NCBI RefSeq assembly: GCF_001894825.1
Contig: NZ_BCWY01000062.1
Location: forward strand, 1 to 58,492
DNA from: Rhodococcus jostii NBRC 16295
Lineage (GTDB): Bacteria; Actinomycetota; Actinomycetes; Mycobacteriales; Mycobacteriaceae
Reading direction: 5' to 3'
DNA: 58,492 nucleotides
A program made the position numbers and the translations under genes. Below, one piece after another: positions 20,401-26,855 of this stretch. How positions within the stretch are numbered: the first letter of the stretch is position 1; each line of letters starts with the position of its first letter. The notes beneath the pieces are model-generated. The model searched no databases. It saw only the letters and a list, made by a program, of their open reading frames with translations, and was not told where the DNA came from.

Positions 20401-21755
20401 ACCGCATCGAACTCGGCGAAATCGAAACCACCCTCACCACCCACCCCGACATCACCCAAGCCGTCGCCGCGATACACCACGACCCCCACACCGGCGACCA
20501 ACTCGTCGGCTACGTCGTCCCCCGCGACCACACCCCCCTCGACCCCACCGCGATCCGCGCCTTCGCCGCCCACCGCCTCCCCGACTACATGCTGCCCACC
20601 CCCATCACCATCCTCGACGCACTACCGCTGACCCCCAACGGCAAGATCGACCGCCGCTCACTCCCCGCACCCGTACCACCGACACCCCGGTTCCGGCCAC
20701 CGGTCACCACCGAGCAGCGAATCGTCGCCGACATCTTCGCCGACATCCTCGGCCACGACCGCATCGGACTCGACGACGACTTCTTCACCCTGGGAGGCAA
20801 CTCCCTCCTCGCCACACAGGTCACTGCGCGGCTGCGAGGGGCTCTCGGCGTCAACATCCAGGTATCGTGGATCTTCACTGATGCCACCGTGGCAGCGATC
20901 GCCGGTAGAGTCGAGGCGGTCTCCGGCGGGTCGACACCTATTGTGCCGACTTCGGCGTTCGACGTCCTGTTGCCGATCAGATCAGCCGGGGATTCCGACC
21001 CGATCTTTTGCATTCACCCAGCTAGCGGATTAGCTTGGTGTTACGCAGGTTTGGCGCCATACACCGAACCGGGACGGCGAATCTACGGGATCCAATCCCC
21101 CGAACTCGCCGAAGACGACCCGCATCCCCGTTCGATCGAGCAGTTGGCGGAGGAATACGTCCGGGTGATCCAGGCCGTGCAACCGCGCGGCCCATATCAC
21201 CTGCTCGGCTGGTCATTGGGCGGAGTCATCGCCCACGCCGTAGCCACACGATTTCGCCTTCTCGGGAAGCAGGTCTCATTGCTGGCGATGTTGGACAGCC
21301 GGCTGCGCGAAGCGGAATCGACTGCAAACCAGGAATTCACTGTAGGAGACATCCTGGTCGAGCTAGCCGATCTGTTTGGATTCGGTGCTGAAGACTTCGA
21401 TGCCGCGGAGGAAACCATATCGGCCGAACGAGCGACCGAACTGATTCATCTGCGGACTGGTGCATTCGAGTTTCTCCAGCCATCACACATGAAGCAGATC
21501 GTCGCATCCTTCAATGACGCGCCACGGCTGGTCGCCAATTACCACCCCCCCGTGTTCGACGGAGACGTGGTCTTCTTCGCCGCCGCAGCCGACGAGATTC
21601 ACCGGGAAGTTGCCGAAAGTTGCTGGAAACCATATGTAACCGGTTCCATCGACTACTATCCCATCGATACCACGCATATTCGTATGACCACGCCGCGTGC
21701 ATTGGCAGACATTGCACGAGGTCTCAACACCTACCTCGTCGACGCTGTCAGTTAG
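11439..21755 (+). CDS. three-module NRPS, C-A-T-C-A-T-C-A-T-TE
   Basis: 3,438 residues. C1 is at about 15-440 (HHIALDG about 141), A1 460-965 (YTSGSTGTPKG), T1 Ser about 1002 (LGGNSLL), C2 1058-1505 (HHICADG), A2 1520-2015, T2 Ser about 2061, C3 2117-2560 (HHICADG), A3 2580-3085, T3 Ser about 3122, and TE 3174-3438 (GWSLGG Ser about 3259; late His in DTTHIRM). All core motifs are intact, and there are no epimerase, methyltransferase or E-type C signatures. C1 (AAQQGIWFAQQLAGEL) and the TE (FCIHPASGLAW) resemble those of EntF, implying an aryl/acyl donor made elsewhere. A2 and A3 have the same predicted pocket. The ATG at 11439 follows the upstream stop (TGAGATG) with AGGA 6 nt before it; a GTG at 11403 with GGAG is the alternative. 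Confidence 0.93.
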   Translation: MGSRASLPPGACRLSAAQQGIWFAQQLAGELPITIAQYVEVFGELDINLLEAASRTAAREFGSGFLRLVDHDGELYQLVDDSSDGGILRIDFRAEDDPRVAAQQWMRREFSTPIDLLHDALALSSVLRVGDRHCYWYSRIHHIALDGYGAMTLMQRIAELYSASVAGVDAPPLRVLDPAQIVEIDSAYRNSDRFEADRRYWAERTSGLPEPTRLAGRSAPIDAHPRVASAALAHDVAAMLDSVVAKHNSSAAPVVVAALAAFLSRMTGRSDIVLSLPVSARTTAPLRRSGGMVANVVPVQLEMGADVTIGALLKSAQLELTGALRRQRYRREDICRDLGRDSSRNRSFGPTLNIMPAGREIRLGPHLGRLHVLTSGLVDDLFVNIYPSVSGTTTHIDFQANPNLYDEDDLDRHHHRFLSFLDRFLSADAGSRVGDLDILDTDERRQLLDRTGGPAQPATTLPQLLATAAAHDRTTPAVTDGDHHLSYEQLDTTSTQLARILITEGIGPEDTVAIALPRSPNAVLAIWATTKTGAAFLPIDPNHPNDRITHMLSDSRAALGLTTTQHATTLPAPLPWLIIDTPDFETRCNTMDSRPITDTDRIRPLHTTNTAYLLYTSGSTGTPKGVAVTHQGLANLAAEQRERFTTTPDSRTLAVASPSFDASVFELLLAAGAGATMVIAPPTVFGGDELTQLLHRNHVTHAVITPAALATMDPTHLHTLHTVLSAGEACTPDLLTRWATTPDAPHPRRLFNGYGPTETTVMSNCSGPLPPSGPITIGGPIRGTHTYVLDDRLRPVPTGVTAELYVAGIQLARGYHNRPALTAHHFVANPYGPPGERMYRTGDLTRWHPDGNLEFLGRRDHQIKLRGHRIELGEIETTLTTHPDITQAVAAIHHDPHTGDQLVGYVVPRDHTPLDPTAIRAFAAHRLPDYMLPTPITILDALPLTPNGKIDRRALPAPVPPTPRFRPPVTTEQRIVADIFADILGHDRIGLDDDFFTLGGNSLLATQAVSRLGSTMNARVPMRVLFEASSVRALSGWLESRATAGAHTALLPRPRPERIPLSYAQQRIWFLNRFDPHSPVYNIPIAVRLSGPMDSAALLAAIADVVDRHETLRTIYPEAEAGPHQVVVPGAEVSGAVTTAVVTENEIAARLMSMASAGFDVTTSVPVRAALFETAENEHVLAVVLHHICADGSSIAPLARDLMAAYTARSHGNPPAWTAPTVQYADYTLWQRELLGSDDDPDSLLTRQLTYWRSTLVGLPEQLELPVNRTPPAVTHRGRTHKFTIDAPTHRAATALARQHTATVFMVVHTAFAVFLARTSGTTDIVIGTPVAGRGDPALDDLVGMFVNTLVLRTPVDTANSFTQLLSTVRETDLAAFEHADVPFERVVQALNPARSTTRHPLFQVMLAFQNQEHPELELEGLTARIEDIDHAATQFDLTLTLSECFGDKAAPTGLNAALIYAQDLFDEDTVRGFADRFIRLLEAAVAEPDRPVGDIDLLDPTEKQLVIRDWNHTDHATTTDTLVSMFGAQVARAPDAIAVIDGNRTLSYTEFNARVNRLTRHLITQGVGPETVVALRMRRSIDFVVGVYATLTAGGAYLPIDPDLPAERAHFILAVAQPTCILTTTHDEQDDLPDPVPVFHIDTLDLAPMSAAPVTDADRRAPLRPQNMAYVMFTSGSTGRPKGVTVTHSAIVNEVQWVAFDYGLGDRLLQSNAVTFDASTPDLFAPLQVGGCVVLTGPDGQRDPDYLAELIRTHAITHMASVPTVLTALMACRSPDVLRGVRVIYLGGEMLSGQTVARLAEFGPATVWNQYGPTETTVSVICHRCTQHEERVVPIGTPQTNCHAYVLDHRLHPVPVGVVGELYVSGVQLARGYLGQPALTAERFVANRFGPPGERMYRTGDLVRWHPDGNLEFLGRRDLQVKLRGHRIELGEIEATLTADPDVTQAVAAVHHDPHTGDRLVGYVVPRNSAHLDPNRVRAFAAHRLPDYMVPSPITVVDRLPLTANGKVDRRALPAPVFPVPQYRAPVTVAEGVVAGVFADVLGRERVGLDDDFFALGGNSLLATQAVSRLGVAMDSRVPIRVLFEASSVQALSGWLESRATAGARTPLGTRQRPEHIPLSYAQQRIWFLNRFDPHSPVYNIPVAVRLSGTMDAAALRTAVGDVVDRHETLRTIYPEAEAGPHQVVVPAAEVSGAFDTAAVTENEVAARLMSMASAGFDVTTSVPVRAALFETAENEHVLAVVLHHICADGFSITPLVRDLMAAYAARAGGHAPSWPPLAVQYADYTLWQRELLGSDDDPNSLLTQQLTYWHSTLDGLPDQLELPGNRTRPVVSHRGRTHKFTIDAPTHLSVIDIARRHAATVFMVVHTAFAVFLARTSGTTDIVIGTPVAGRGDPALDDLVGMFVNTLVLRTPVDTANSFTQLLSTVRETDLAAFEHADVPFERVVQALNPARSTTRHPLFQVMLAFQNQEHPELELEGLTARIENIDHAATQFDLTLTASERVDRDGAARGLTAALTYAQDLFDEDTVRGFADRFIRLLEAVVADPDRPVGDLNLLDPTEKQLILEDWNHTEHAPTTDTLVSVFSAQAARTPDSVAVVDGDLCLSYTEFKARVNRLTRHLITQGVGPETIVALRMARSIDFVVGVYATLTAGGAYLPIDPDLPAERTNFILAVAQPTCILTTTHDEQDDLPEPVPVVHIDTLDLAPMSAAPVTDADRRAPLRPQNMAYVMFTSGSTGRPKGVAVAHSAIVNQVRWGVEAFDHRAGDRLLQSNAVTFDASTPDLFAPLQIGGCVVLASPDGQRDPDYLAELIRAQKVTHVASVPTILTALMASRSPEALRGVRVIYLGGETLTGQTVARLAEVSPATVWNQYGPTETTVSVICHRCGEGEGAVAPIGAPQTNCHAYVLDHRLHPVPVGVVGELYVSGVQLARGYLGQPALTAERFVANRFGPPGERMYRTGDLVRWHPDGNLEFLGRRDHQIKLRGHRIELGEIETTLTTHPDITQAVAAIHHDPHTGDQLVGYVVPRDHTPLDPTAIRAFAAHRLPDYMLPTPITILDALPLTPNGKIDRRSLPAPVPPTPRFRPPVTTEQRIVADIFADILGHDRIGLDDDFFTLGGNSLLATQVTARLRGALGVNIQVSWIFTDATVAAIAGRVEAVSGGSTPIVPTSAFDVLLPIRSAGDSDPIFCIHPASGLAWCYAGLAPYTEPGRRIYGIQSPELAEDDPHPRSIEQLAEEYVRVIQAVQPRGPYHLLGWSLGGVIAHAVATRFRLLGKQVSLLAMLDSRLREAESTANQEFTVGDILVELADLFGFGAEDFDAAEETISAERATELIHLRTGAFEFLQPSHMKQIVASFNDAPRLVANYHPPVFDGDVVFFAAAADEIHREVAESCWKPYVTGSIDYYPIDTTHIRMTTPRALADIARGLNTYLVDAVS
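13974..14460 (+). repeat. NRPS internal repeat, copy 1 (A1 C-terminal part and T1)
   Basis: This 487-bp tract recurs at 20334-20820, exactly 6,360 bp downstream and in frame, with only two mismatches seen (14072 and 14298). It covers the A-domain C-terminal subdomain and the T domain of module 1. Identity stops sharply on both sides, which indicates recent gene conversion or recombination rather than conserved function. Confidence 0.9.
15340..15718 (+). repeat. NRPS internal repeat, copy 1 (C2 C-terminal half)
   Basis: This 379-bp tract is identical to 18517-18895, 3,177 bp downstream and in frame. It encodes the C-terminal half of condensation domain C2, matched in C3. Flanking parts of the two domains are clearly more diverged. 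Confidence 0.9.
18517..18895 (+). repeat. NRPS internal repeat, copy 2 (C3 C-terminal half)
   Basis: Partner of 15340-15718; see that entry. Identity ends where the codons of IEDID (C2) and IENID (C3) differ. Confidence 0.9.
20334..20820 (+). repeat. NRPS internal repeat, copy 2 (A3 C-terminal part and T3)
   Basis: Partner of 13974-14460. One mismatch is silent; the other turns RRALP into RRSLP. Identity ends at the codon after the T-domain LLATQ, where module 3 changes to its TE-specific linker. Confidence 0.9.
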
Positions 21756-21759
21756 ACGG

Positions 21760-22157
21760 TATGAGGCGCATGGGCTGGGGCTCACAACACTGCTCTACGA
21801 CAACACCACCATTCAAGTCCGCTCCGACCGACGCACCGCCCAGCCCTATGGTCTCAACGGCGGCCACAGCGGTGCCCCGTCAGCAAACATCCTCAATCTC
21901 GGTGCCAATAACGAGGAACTGTTTCCGTCCAAACCACACCGCGCTGTCGGTGCCGGCGACCGGCACCGACAGGTCACAGCGGCGGCGGCTACGGTGACCC
22001 CCTCACCCGGGAGCCGCAACTCGTCCTCGACGACATCCTCGACGGCAAAGTCACGCCCGGGCGGGCACTGCACGACTGCGGAGTCGTTCTCGACGCATCA
22101 GCGACCACGGTGCTCGCCGAAGAGACCCGCGCCGAACGGACGAATCGCACCCAGTAA
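21760..22157 (+). pseudogene. hydantoinase B/oxoprolinase C-terminal remnant
   Basis: Three successive frames together read like the C-terminal part of HyuB. Frame 1 gives GLTTLLYDNTTIQVRSDRR and PYGLNGGHSGAPS. Frame 2 gives HTALSVPATGT. Frame 3 gives GGGYGDPLTREPQLVLDDIL and ALHDCGVVLDA, ending at TAA 22155. At least two frameshifts are needed and the N-terminal 400-odd residues are absent. The remnant starts within a few bases of the NRPS stop, so the NRPS locus probably landed beside, or replaced most of, a hydantoinase gene. Confidence 0.72.
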
Positions 22158-22317
22158 GTCCGGTGTCCGTGTTGTGGTGTCCTCGCGATACGGCACGGAC
22201 AACACCCGCACGATCCACACCTCACCAGGCCCGTCCTAGAGATCGACAAGCACTCACGCGAAGTGCCTCATGGTAGATGGTCCCGACGAACCCCTGCCCC
22301 TCGCCGACCGTTCACCT

Positions 22318-22980
22318 TCACGGCTGGAGTTGCCAGACGAGATTTCCGGCGTAGCGTCCGTTCTGGGTGGGATTGCAGTACAGCGTTCGACCCTGAGAGT
22401 CGGCGGTGAACGCATCGGTGTCGAGGCAGTTACCTCCTGGATCGACCGGGAAGTGCGGATCGGTGGCGACAACACCCTCGTTTGTCGACCAGACGTATGC
22501 GTCGGTGAACTGGACGCGGACGCAGTGAACGGTGGTTCCGTCAGCGAGGACGCCGGTGGCACCTTCTTTCGATGAGCAGTAGTCGCCCAAATCAACCGTT
22601 GTCGAGTCAGATTCGGCCGCAGTCGGCGCAGGAACAGGGCTAAATTGCGGCGTTGACGTCGGAGCAGGCGTCCATGTGCCGCAGCCTTCGGATTCGAAGT
22701 ACTGATCACTGGGTTTGATGGTGACGATGATCTTCGGCGAGTCGGTGAAGTCATTGGCAATGATGTCGTCGATCTCGCCGCTCGACCCCCTCAGTCGCGC
22801 CCAGTAGCAGCCGTATTCGTCGGTTTGTCCATTGCCGATGTATGTTCCGGGTGCGATGTCGATGCCGACGACTTGCGTACCGTCGCCGAAGGTAGTTGCG
22901 GGATTGGCGTGGGCCACCGCGGTACCGATTCCAATGATGGCGAGAGCTAGTGCAACGGTGCATGAAACCCTGCGAAACAT
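22318..22980 (-). CDS. secreted protein of unknown function
   Basis: 220 residues with an N-terminal Sec signal peptide (VALALAIIGIGTAVAHA, probable cleavage near residue 25). The mature part has GDGTQVVGIDIAPGTYIGNG followed by CYWAR, a pattern common in small exported actinobacterial proteins. A Pro/Thr-rich linker then leads to a Cys-containing C-terminal half (YCSSKEG, VHCVRVQF, GGNCLDTD, LYCNPTQNG). Paired cysteines suggest disulfides outside the cell. It lies downstream of the TerD-VWA gene on the same strand but 316 bp away, so it probably has its own promoter. Confidence 0.8.
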   Translation of the reverse strand: MFRRVSCTVALALAIIGIGTAVAHANPATTFGDGTQVVGIDIAPGTYIGNGQTDEYGCYWARLRGSSGEIDDIIANDFTDSPKIIVTIKPSDQYFESEGCGTWTPAPTSTPQFSPVPAPTAAESDSTTVDLGDYCSSKEGATGVLADGTTVHCVRVQFTDAYVWSTNEGVVATDPHFPVDPGGNCLDTDAFTADSQGRTLYCNPTQNGRYAGNLVWQLQP

Positions 22981-23296
22981 GTACTTGATCTACCTTTGCT
23001 CACCGTTTGCGGACAGTTGTTGAATGGAAAAGTATCAGGGTTCGATCCTGTCCGCTCGCGCGGATGAGGAATAGCCAATCCCATGCACGCGAGTGGCCCG
23101 GAGGCGTCCGCCTTATGTCATTCACGTAAAATGACAGAACCGGAACGCCGTCATCCCTCCGCCGCCTGGGTTTTCAAAGTCCCGATTGAATACCCATGAA
23201 ACACGGTGTCGTAGTGCCGGGGTTCCGTCACGAAAACTCAGCTGGGGTGTCCGCCGGGCCTTCCACACACTTGTGGCCAGTGGTTAGTGCGGGATG
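22981..23296. other. intergenic region upstream of the secreted-protein gene
   Basis: No gene is seen. It is the 5' region of the minus-strand secreted-protein gene and the 3' region of the TerD-VWA gene. It contains one clear inverted repeat (23116-23136, listed separately). No T-rich terminator hairpin was recognised. Confidence 0.5.
23116..23136. promoter_or_regulatory. inverted repeat, candidate operator
   Basis: TGTCATT at 23116-23122 and AATGACA at 23130-23136 form perfect 7-bp arms around a 7-bp spacer. Size and symmetry fit a dimeric repressor site. It lies about 136 bp upstream of the secreted-protein start at 22980. No cognate regulator is evident nearby. Confidence 0.4.
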
Positions 23297-24598
23297 TCAG
23301 GCCACGATGCCGGCTCTGCGCGCGGCGCGGAGCCATTCGGGGAACTCGCTCAGCAACCGGCGATACAGCTCCGCATCGCTGATCTTCGAGATGTCGTCGA
23401 CGCTAAAGAAGCCGGCGTTGTCGACCACCCGCCCTTTCAGGGTGTCGAGTTTTTCCAGAATCCCGTAGTCGGCGTGGCCAATTCCGACGAACTGCCAGAA
23501 CGCGGGAAGGGCGGCGGCCCGCTTCATCAGTGCGGTGATCGGACCCTTCTTGTGGAATCCGCCATCGGTGAAGAACAGCACCAACGTCGGCATGGTTGAC
23601 CCGGGTACGAGCGAAGACATGATCTCCTTCATGATCGGCAGCTCGTCGTTATAACCGCCGATCTCTGCGTAGTCGATCCCCCCGTGGGTGCCGTGAAGAT
23701 GCAGATACGTCGCTGACCAGCTGTCGACCTCGTGGACCGCGATGTCGGGCAGGCGCGCGAAGCTGGCACCGTAGAGGTACGGTTCGAGCTTGCCGTCGTC
23801 GTCGACTTGCACAGCGACCGGGACCATCCGCTCGACCACCTGGTTGATGCGCTTACTCCGGTACTCGGCTTGCATGCTTCCGGTCTTGTCGATGACGAGC
23901 ACCACGCGGGCACGCACCCCGGAGGCGCCCTTGTCGAGCAGAACCTTCGCGACCTCACGTTTGCGCAGGTCCAGCTTCTGCCGTTTGTCGAGCGAGAGCT
24001 TCGCTTCATCGGCCACCGTCCGGACGCCGAGTGGATCCGGCTGGTTCGACTGATGTGCCTGCGGGGTGACCTGCGGCGGCGCTTGTGTCGTTGGCCCATC
24101 CGAGATCTCGACGCCGTGGTGGTTGACGAGGGCATGCAGACCGGTGTCCCAGCCGGCGGATACGTTCCGGACCTTCCAGGTGTTGTTGCGGCGGTACACC
24201 TCGAGCAGGATCGCCGCTCGCTCCGTGGTCAAGCCGAGGGCTCGCGCGGTGACACGTTGACCGGTCGACTGCTCGACGGTGACGCCGAGGTTCGCTACTG
24301 CCGACAGGCTGCCCGCGGCGTTCTCGTCGAGCGCCACCGCGATCGACAGTTTCACGATGTTGGCGGGGACGGCGCGGAGGTCGATGGTGATGCGGTCGGC
24401 CGCGACCAGCCGCACTGCGCCCTCCGGCGATGACGGCTGGTTGAAGAAGATGAAGTCGTCGTCGGAGCGTACCCGCTGATCAGCGCCGAGTTGGAAGGCC
24501 AACAAGTCGATGGTGCCGCCCTGTTGGACGCCGGAGATGGACAGCGTCACGGGTCCGCCGTCCAGGGTCGTGTTTTCACCGCGGGCAAGCTCTGACAT
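23297..24598 (-). CDS. TerD-domain/VWA fusion protein
   Basis: 433 residues. Residues 1-163 form a TerD-like calcium-binding beta-sandwich; RVRSDDDFIFFNQPSSPEGA is the signature strand pair. A Pro/Gln-rich linker and a basic helix (LSLDKRQKLDLRKREVAKVL) follow. Residues about 230-410 are a von Willebrand A domain with an intact MIDAS (DKTGSM, 237-242; a later TDGG). TerD and VWA (TerF/TerY-type) proteins are components of tellurium-resistance-type stress systems and probably form metal-dependent complexes at the membrane. The ATG at 24598 (MSELARG) is chosen because the TerD strand starts there. It is divergent from terD at 24981. Confidence 0.88.
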   Translation of the reverse strand: MSELARGENTTLDGGPVTLSISGVQQGGTIDLLAFQLGADQRVRSDDDFIFFNQPSSPEGAVRLVAADRITIDLRAVPANIVKLSIAVALDENAAGSLSAVANLGVTVEQSTGQRVTARALGLTTERAAILLEVYRRNNTWKVRNVSAGWDTGLHALVNHHGVEISDGPTTQAPPQVTPQAHQSNQPDPLGVRTVADEAKLSLDKRQKLDLRKREVAKVLLDKGASGVRARVVLVIDKTGSMQAEYRSKRINQVVERMVPVAVQVDDDGKLEPYLYGASFARLPDIAVHEVDSWSATYLHLHGTHGGIDYAEIGGYNDELPIMKEIMSSLVPGSTMPTLVLFFTDGGFHKKGPITALMKRAAALPAFWQFVGIGHADYGILEKLDTLKGRVVDNAGFFSVDDISKISDAELYRRLLSEFPEWLRAARRAGIVA

Positions 24599-24980
24599 GA
24601 GATCCGGCCGGATGGCCGATTCCTTTCTGCTGGGACCAGGGAGCACGGTCTAACGGAGGTCTAACTACGGTGTGGCGGGCGCGGATGGAAGCGACTTCAT
24701 GAGGTGGGAAGTCACTGTTGGTAACGCTCGGTCATCTGCAAGATATACAGACAACGTGAATGTGTTCTGGTAGCACTGAAACCGAGCCCGAACGAGGCAG
24801 ATGTCCGCTCGTCTGGGTAAGTCCGGCAACCGATCACGCGCTGATAGTACGTGCTCGGCTACCAGACGGTGACCTCCTCTCACGTGTCCGAATCCTCACG
24901 ATCTATGGTGAGCGTGCTCGGACACTCGAGCGGGGTCGCCAAATGAAGCGCTCCCCCAATTCATGCGTGAAAGGATCCCC
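24599..24980. promoter_or_regulatory. divergent regulatory region between TerD-VWA and terD
   Basis: 382 bp between two divergent start codons, so it must hold both promoters. No convincing sigma-factor boxes can be assigned by eye. The clearest structure is a nested inverted repeat at 24884-24925, in the presumed terD leader: outer arms GTGTCCGA (24884-24891) and TCGGACAC (24918-24925), inner arms CTCAC (24895-24899) and GTGAG (24908-24912). It ends 55 bp before the terD ATG. Confidence 0.5.
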
Positions 24981-25556
24981 ATGGGCGTCACTCTTGCCAA
25001 AGGCGGCAACGTTTCCCTCGACAAGCAGGCGCCGAACCTGACTGCAGTAGCGGTGGGACTCGGCTGGGATGCGCGGTCCACCACCGGCGCCGACTTCGAC
25101 CTGGACGCGAGCGCGCTCGCAACCGGCGAAACCAAAAAGGTTCTGTCGGACGATCACTTCGTGTTCTACAACAACCTGCGCTCCCCCGACGGCTCGATCG
25201 AGCACACCGGCGACAACCTCACCGGCGACGGGGACGGCGACGACGAGGTCATCAACGTCGATCTGCAGGCCGTGCCGCCGAACGTCACCAACATCTTCTT
25301 CCCCGTCTCCATCCACGACGCAGTCACGCGGGGACAGAACTTCGGTCAGGTCACCAACGCCTACATCCGCGTCGTCGACCGCGCCACCGGCAGCGAACTG
25401 GTCCGCTACGACCTGTCCGAGGACGCGTCCAGCGAGACCGCGATGACCTTCGGTGAGCTCTACCGGCACAACGGTGAGTGGAAGTTCCGAGCCATCGGCC
25501 AGGGCTACGCGTCCGGGCTGGCCGGTATCGCCCGCGACTACGGCGTCAACGTCTGA
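24981..25556 (+). CDS. terD: TerD-family tellurium resistance/stress protein
   Basis: 191 residues, full length for TerD. It begins MGVTLAKGGNVSLDKQAPNL and carries the family's acidic Ca-binding loops (DFDLDASAL; DDHFVFYNN; HTGDNLTGDGDGDDE) and the C-terminal GELYRHNGEWKFRAIGQGY. TerD proteins bind calcium and give resistance to tellurite, phage and colicins in known ter operons by an unsettled mechanism. The ATG at 24981 follows GAAAGGATCCCC. A strong hairpin terminator 50 bp after the stop suggests much of its transcript ends there. The DUF475 gene follows on the same strand. Confidence 0.93.
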   Translation: MGVTLAKGGNVSLDKQAPNLTAVAVGLGWDARSTTGADFDLDASALATGETKKVLSDDHFVFYNNLRSPDGSIEHTGDNLTGDGDGDDEVINVDLQAVPPNVTNIFFPVSIHDAVTRGQNFGQVTNAYIRVVDRATGSELVRYDLSEDASSETAMTFGELYRHNGEWKFRAIGQGYASGLAGIARDYGVNV

Positions 25557-25605
25557 CAATCGTCCCCCAACGGACGCTGGTCACCTCACTGCCCAAACCA
25601 CTGCC

Positions 25606-25636
25606 GGTGGGCTCACGTGCCTCACGTGAGCCCACC
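25606..25636 (+). terminator. rho-independent-type terminator after terD
   Basis: Perfect 14-bp stem: GGTGGGCTCACGTG (25606-25619) pairs with CACGTGAGCCCACC (25623-25636) over a 3-nt loop. CAGTGCTTTTCCC follows, supplying a short U run. It lies between terD and the DUF475 gene, so the latter needs read-through or its own promoter. Confidence 0.88.
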
Positions 25637-25694
25637 CCAGTGCTTTTCCCTGCAGTAACCACCCTGCATGCCCACTAGAGAAAGGCCACGCTTC

Positions 25695-26828
25695 GTGGTT
25701 CTGCGAATATTCGGCTGGTCCTTCGCGGTCACGATCATTGCGTTGATCGTCGCCGCCATCTACGGCGGACCCCAAGCCGTCATGCTCGTCGTGATCCTCT
25801 CGATCCTCGAGATCTCGCTGTCCTTCGACAACGCCGTCATCAACGCCACCGTCCTGCGACGCATGAGCGAGTTCTGGCAGAAGATCTTCCTCACCGTCGG
25901 CATCGTCATCGCGGTGTTCGGCATGCGACTGGTCTTCCCCCTCGTCATCGTGTGGCTCGCGTCCGGCCTCGGCCCCGTCGCCGCCCTCGACCTGGCTCTC
26001 AACCCGCCTGCCGACGGTGCCGCGTACTTCCCCGACGGCAGCGCCAGCTACGAAACCCTGCTCACCGACGCGCACCCGCAGATCGCGGCATTCGGCGGCA
26101 TGTTCCTGCTCATGCTGTTCCTCGGCTTCATCCTGGAAGAGCGCGAGATCACCTGGCTGTCCTGGCTGGAGAAGCCCCTCGCCCGCATCGGCAAACTCGA
26201 CCAACTCGAGGTCGTCATCGCCGGCGCCCTGCTGCTGATCACCGCCGCCTACATCGCCCCCGACGACACGATCTCCACCGTGATGATCGCCGGCGTCCTC
26301 GGCATGATCACCTACATCGCCGTCAACGGACTCGGTGAACTGTTCAACACCGAAGAGGGTGACGAAGACTCCGAGACCACCACATCTTCCGGACCCACCC
26401 AACTCGCGAAGGCCACCGGCAAGGCCGGGTTCTTCCTGTTCCTCTACCTCGAGGTCCTCGACGCGTCGTTCTCCTTCGACGGCGTGATCGGCGCCTTCGC
26501 GATCACGTCCGACCCGATCATCATCGCCCTCGGCCTCGGCTTCGTCGGCGCGATGTTCGTCCGCTCCATCACGGTGTTCCTGGTCCGCAAGGGCACCCTG
26601 TCGGACTACGTGTACCTCGAGCACGGCGCCCACTGGGCCATCGGCGCACTGGCCGTCATCCTGCTGGTGTCCATCGGCTACCACGTCAACGAGAACATCA
26701 CCGGACTCGTCGGTGTCGCCCTCATCGGCGCCGCGTTCATCTCCAGCATCATCCGCAACCGTCGCAACCCCGAGCCGATCGCGGTTGACGACCACGACGA
26801 CCAGGCCGAGTCGGTCCCCGTCGGCTGA
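25695..26828 (+). CDS. TerC/DUF475-family integral membrane protein
   Basis: 377 residues from GTG 25695 (an ATG at 25668 would add nine residues but has no ribosome site; GAGAAAGG precedes the GTG). There are about nine hydrophobic helices. Two repeats carry the acidic membrane motifs EISLSFDNAVINA and EVLDASFSFDGVIGAF, the paired Asp/Glu signature of the TerC/DUF475 families, probably used for metal-ion handling. A charged loop (EEGDEDSETTTSSG) separates the halves. Such proteins are partners of TerD in ter systems. It sits between terD and the TerA-like gene. Confidence 0.9.
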   Translation: MVLRIFGWSFAVTIIALIVAAIYGGPQAVMLVVILSILEISLSFDNAVINATVLRRMSEFWQKIFLTVGIVIAVFGMRLVFPLVIVWLASGLGPVAALDLALNPPADGAAYFPDGSASYETLLTDAHPQIAAFGGMFLLMLFLGFILEEREITWLSWLEKPLARIGKLDQLEVVIAGALLLITAAYIAPDDTISTVMIAGVLGMITYIAVNGLGELFNTEEGDEDSETTTSSGPTQLAKATGKAGFFLFLYLEVLDASFSFDGVIGAFAITSDPIIIALGLGFVGAMFVRSITVFLVRKGTLSDYVYLEHGAHWAIGALAVILLVSIGYHVNENITGLVGVALIGAAFISSIIRNRRNPEPIAVDDHDDQAESVPVG

Positions 26829-26855
26829 CCCCGACCCCGAGATCAAGGAGCCACC

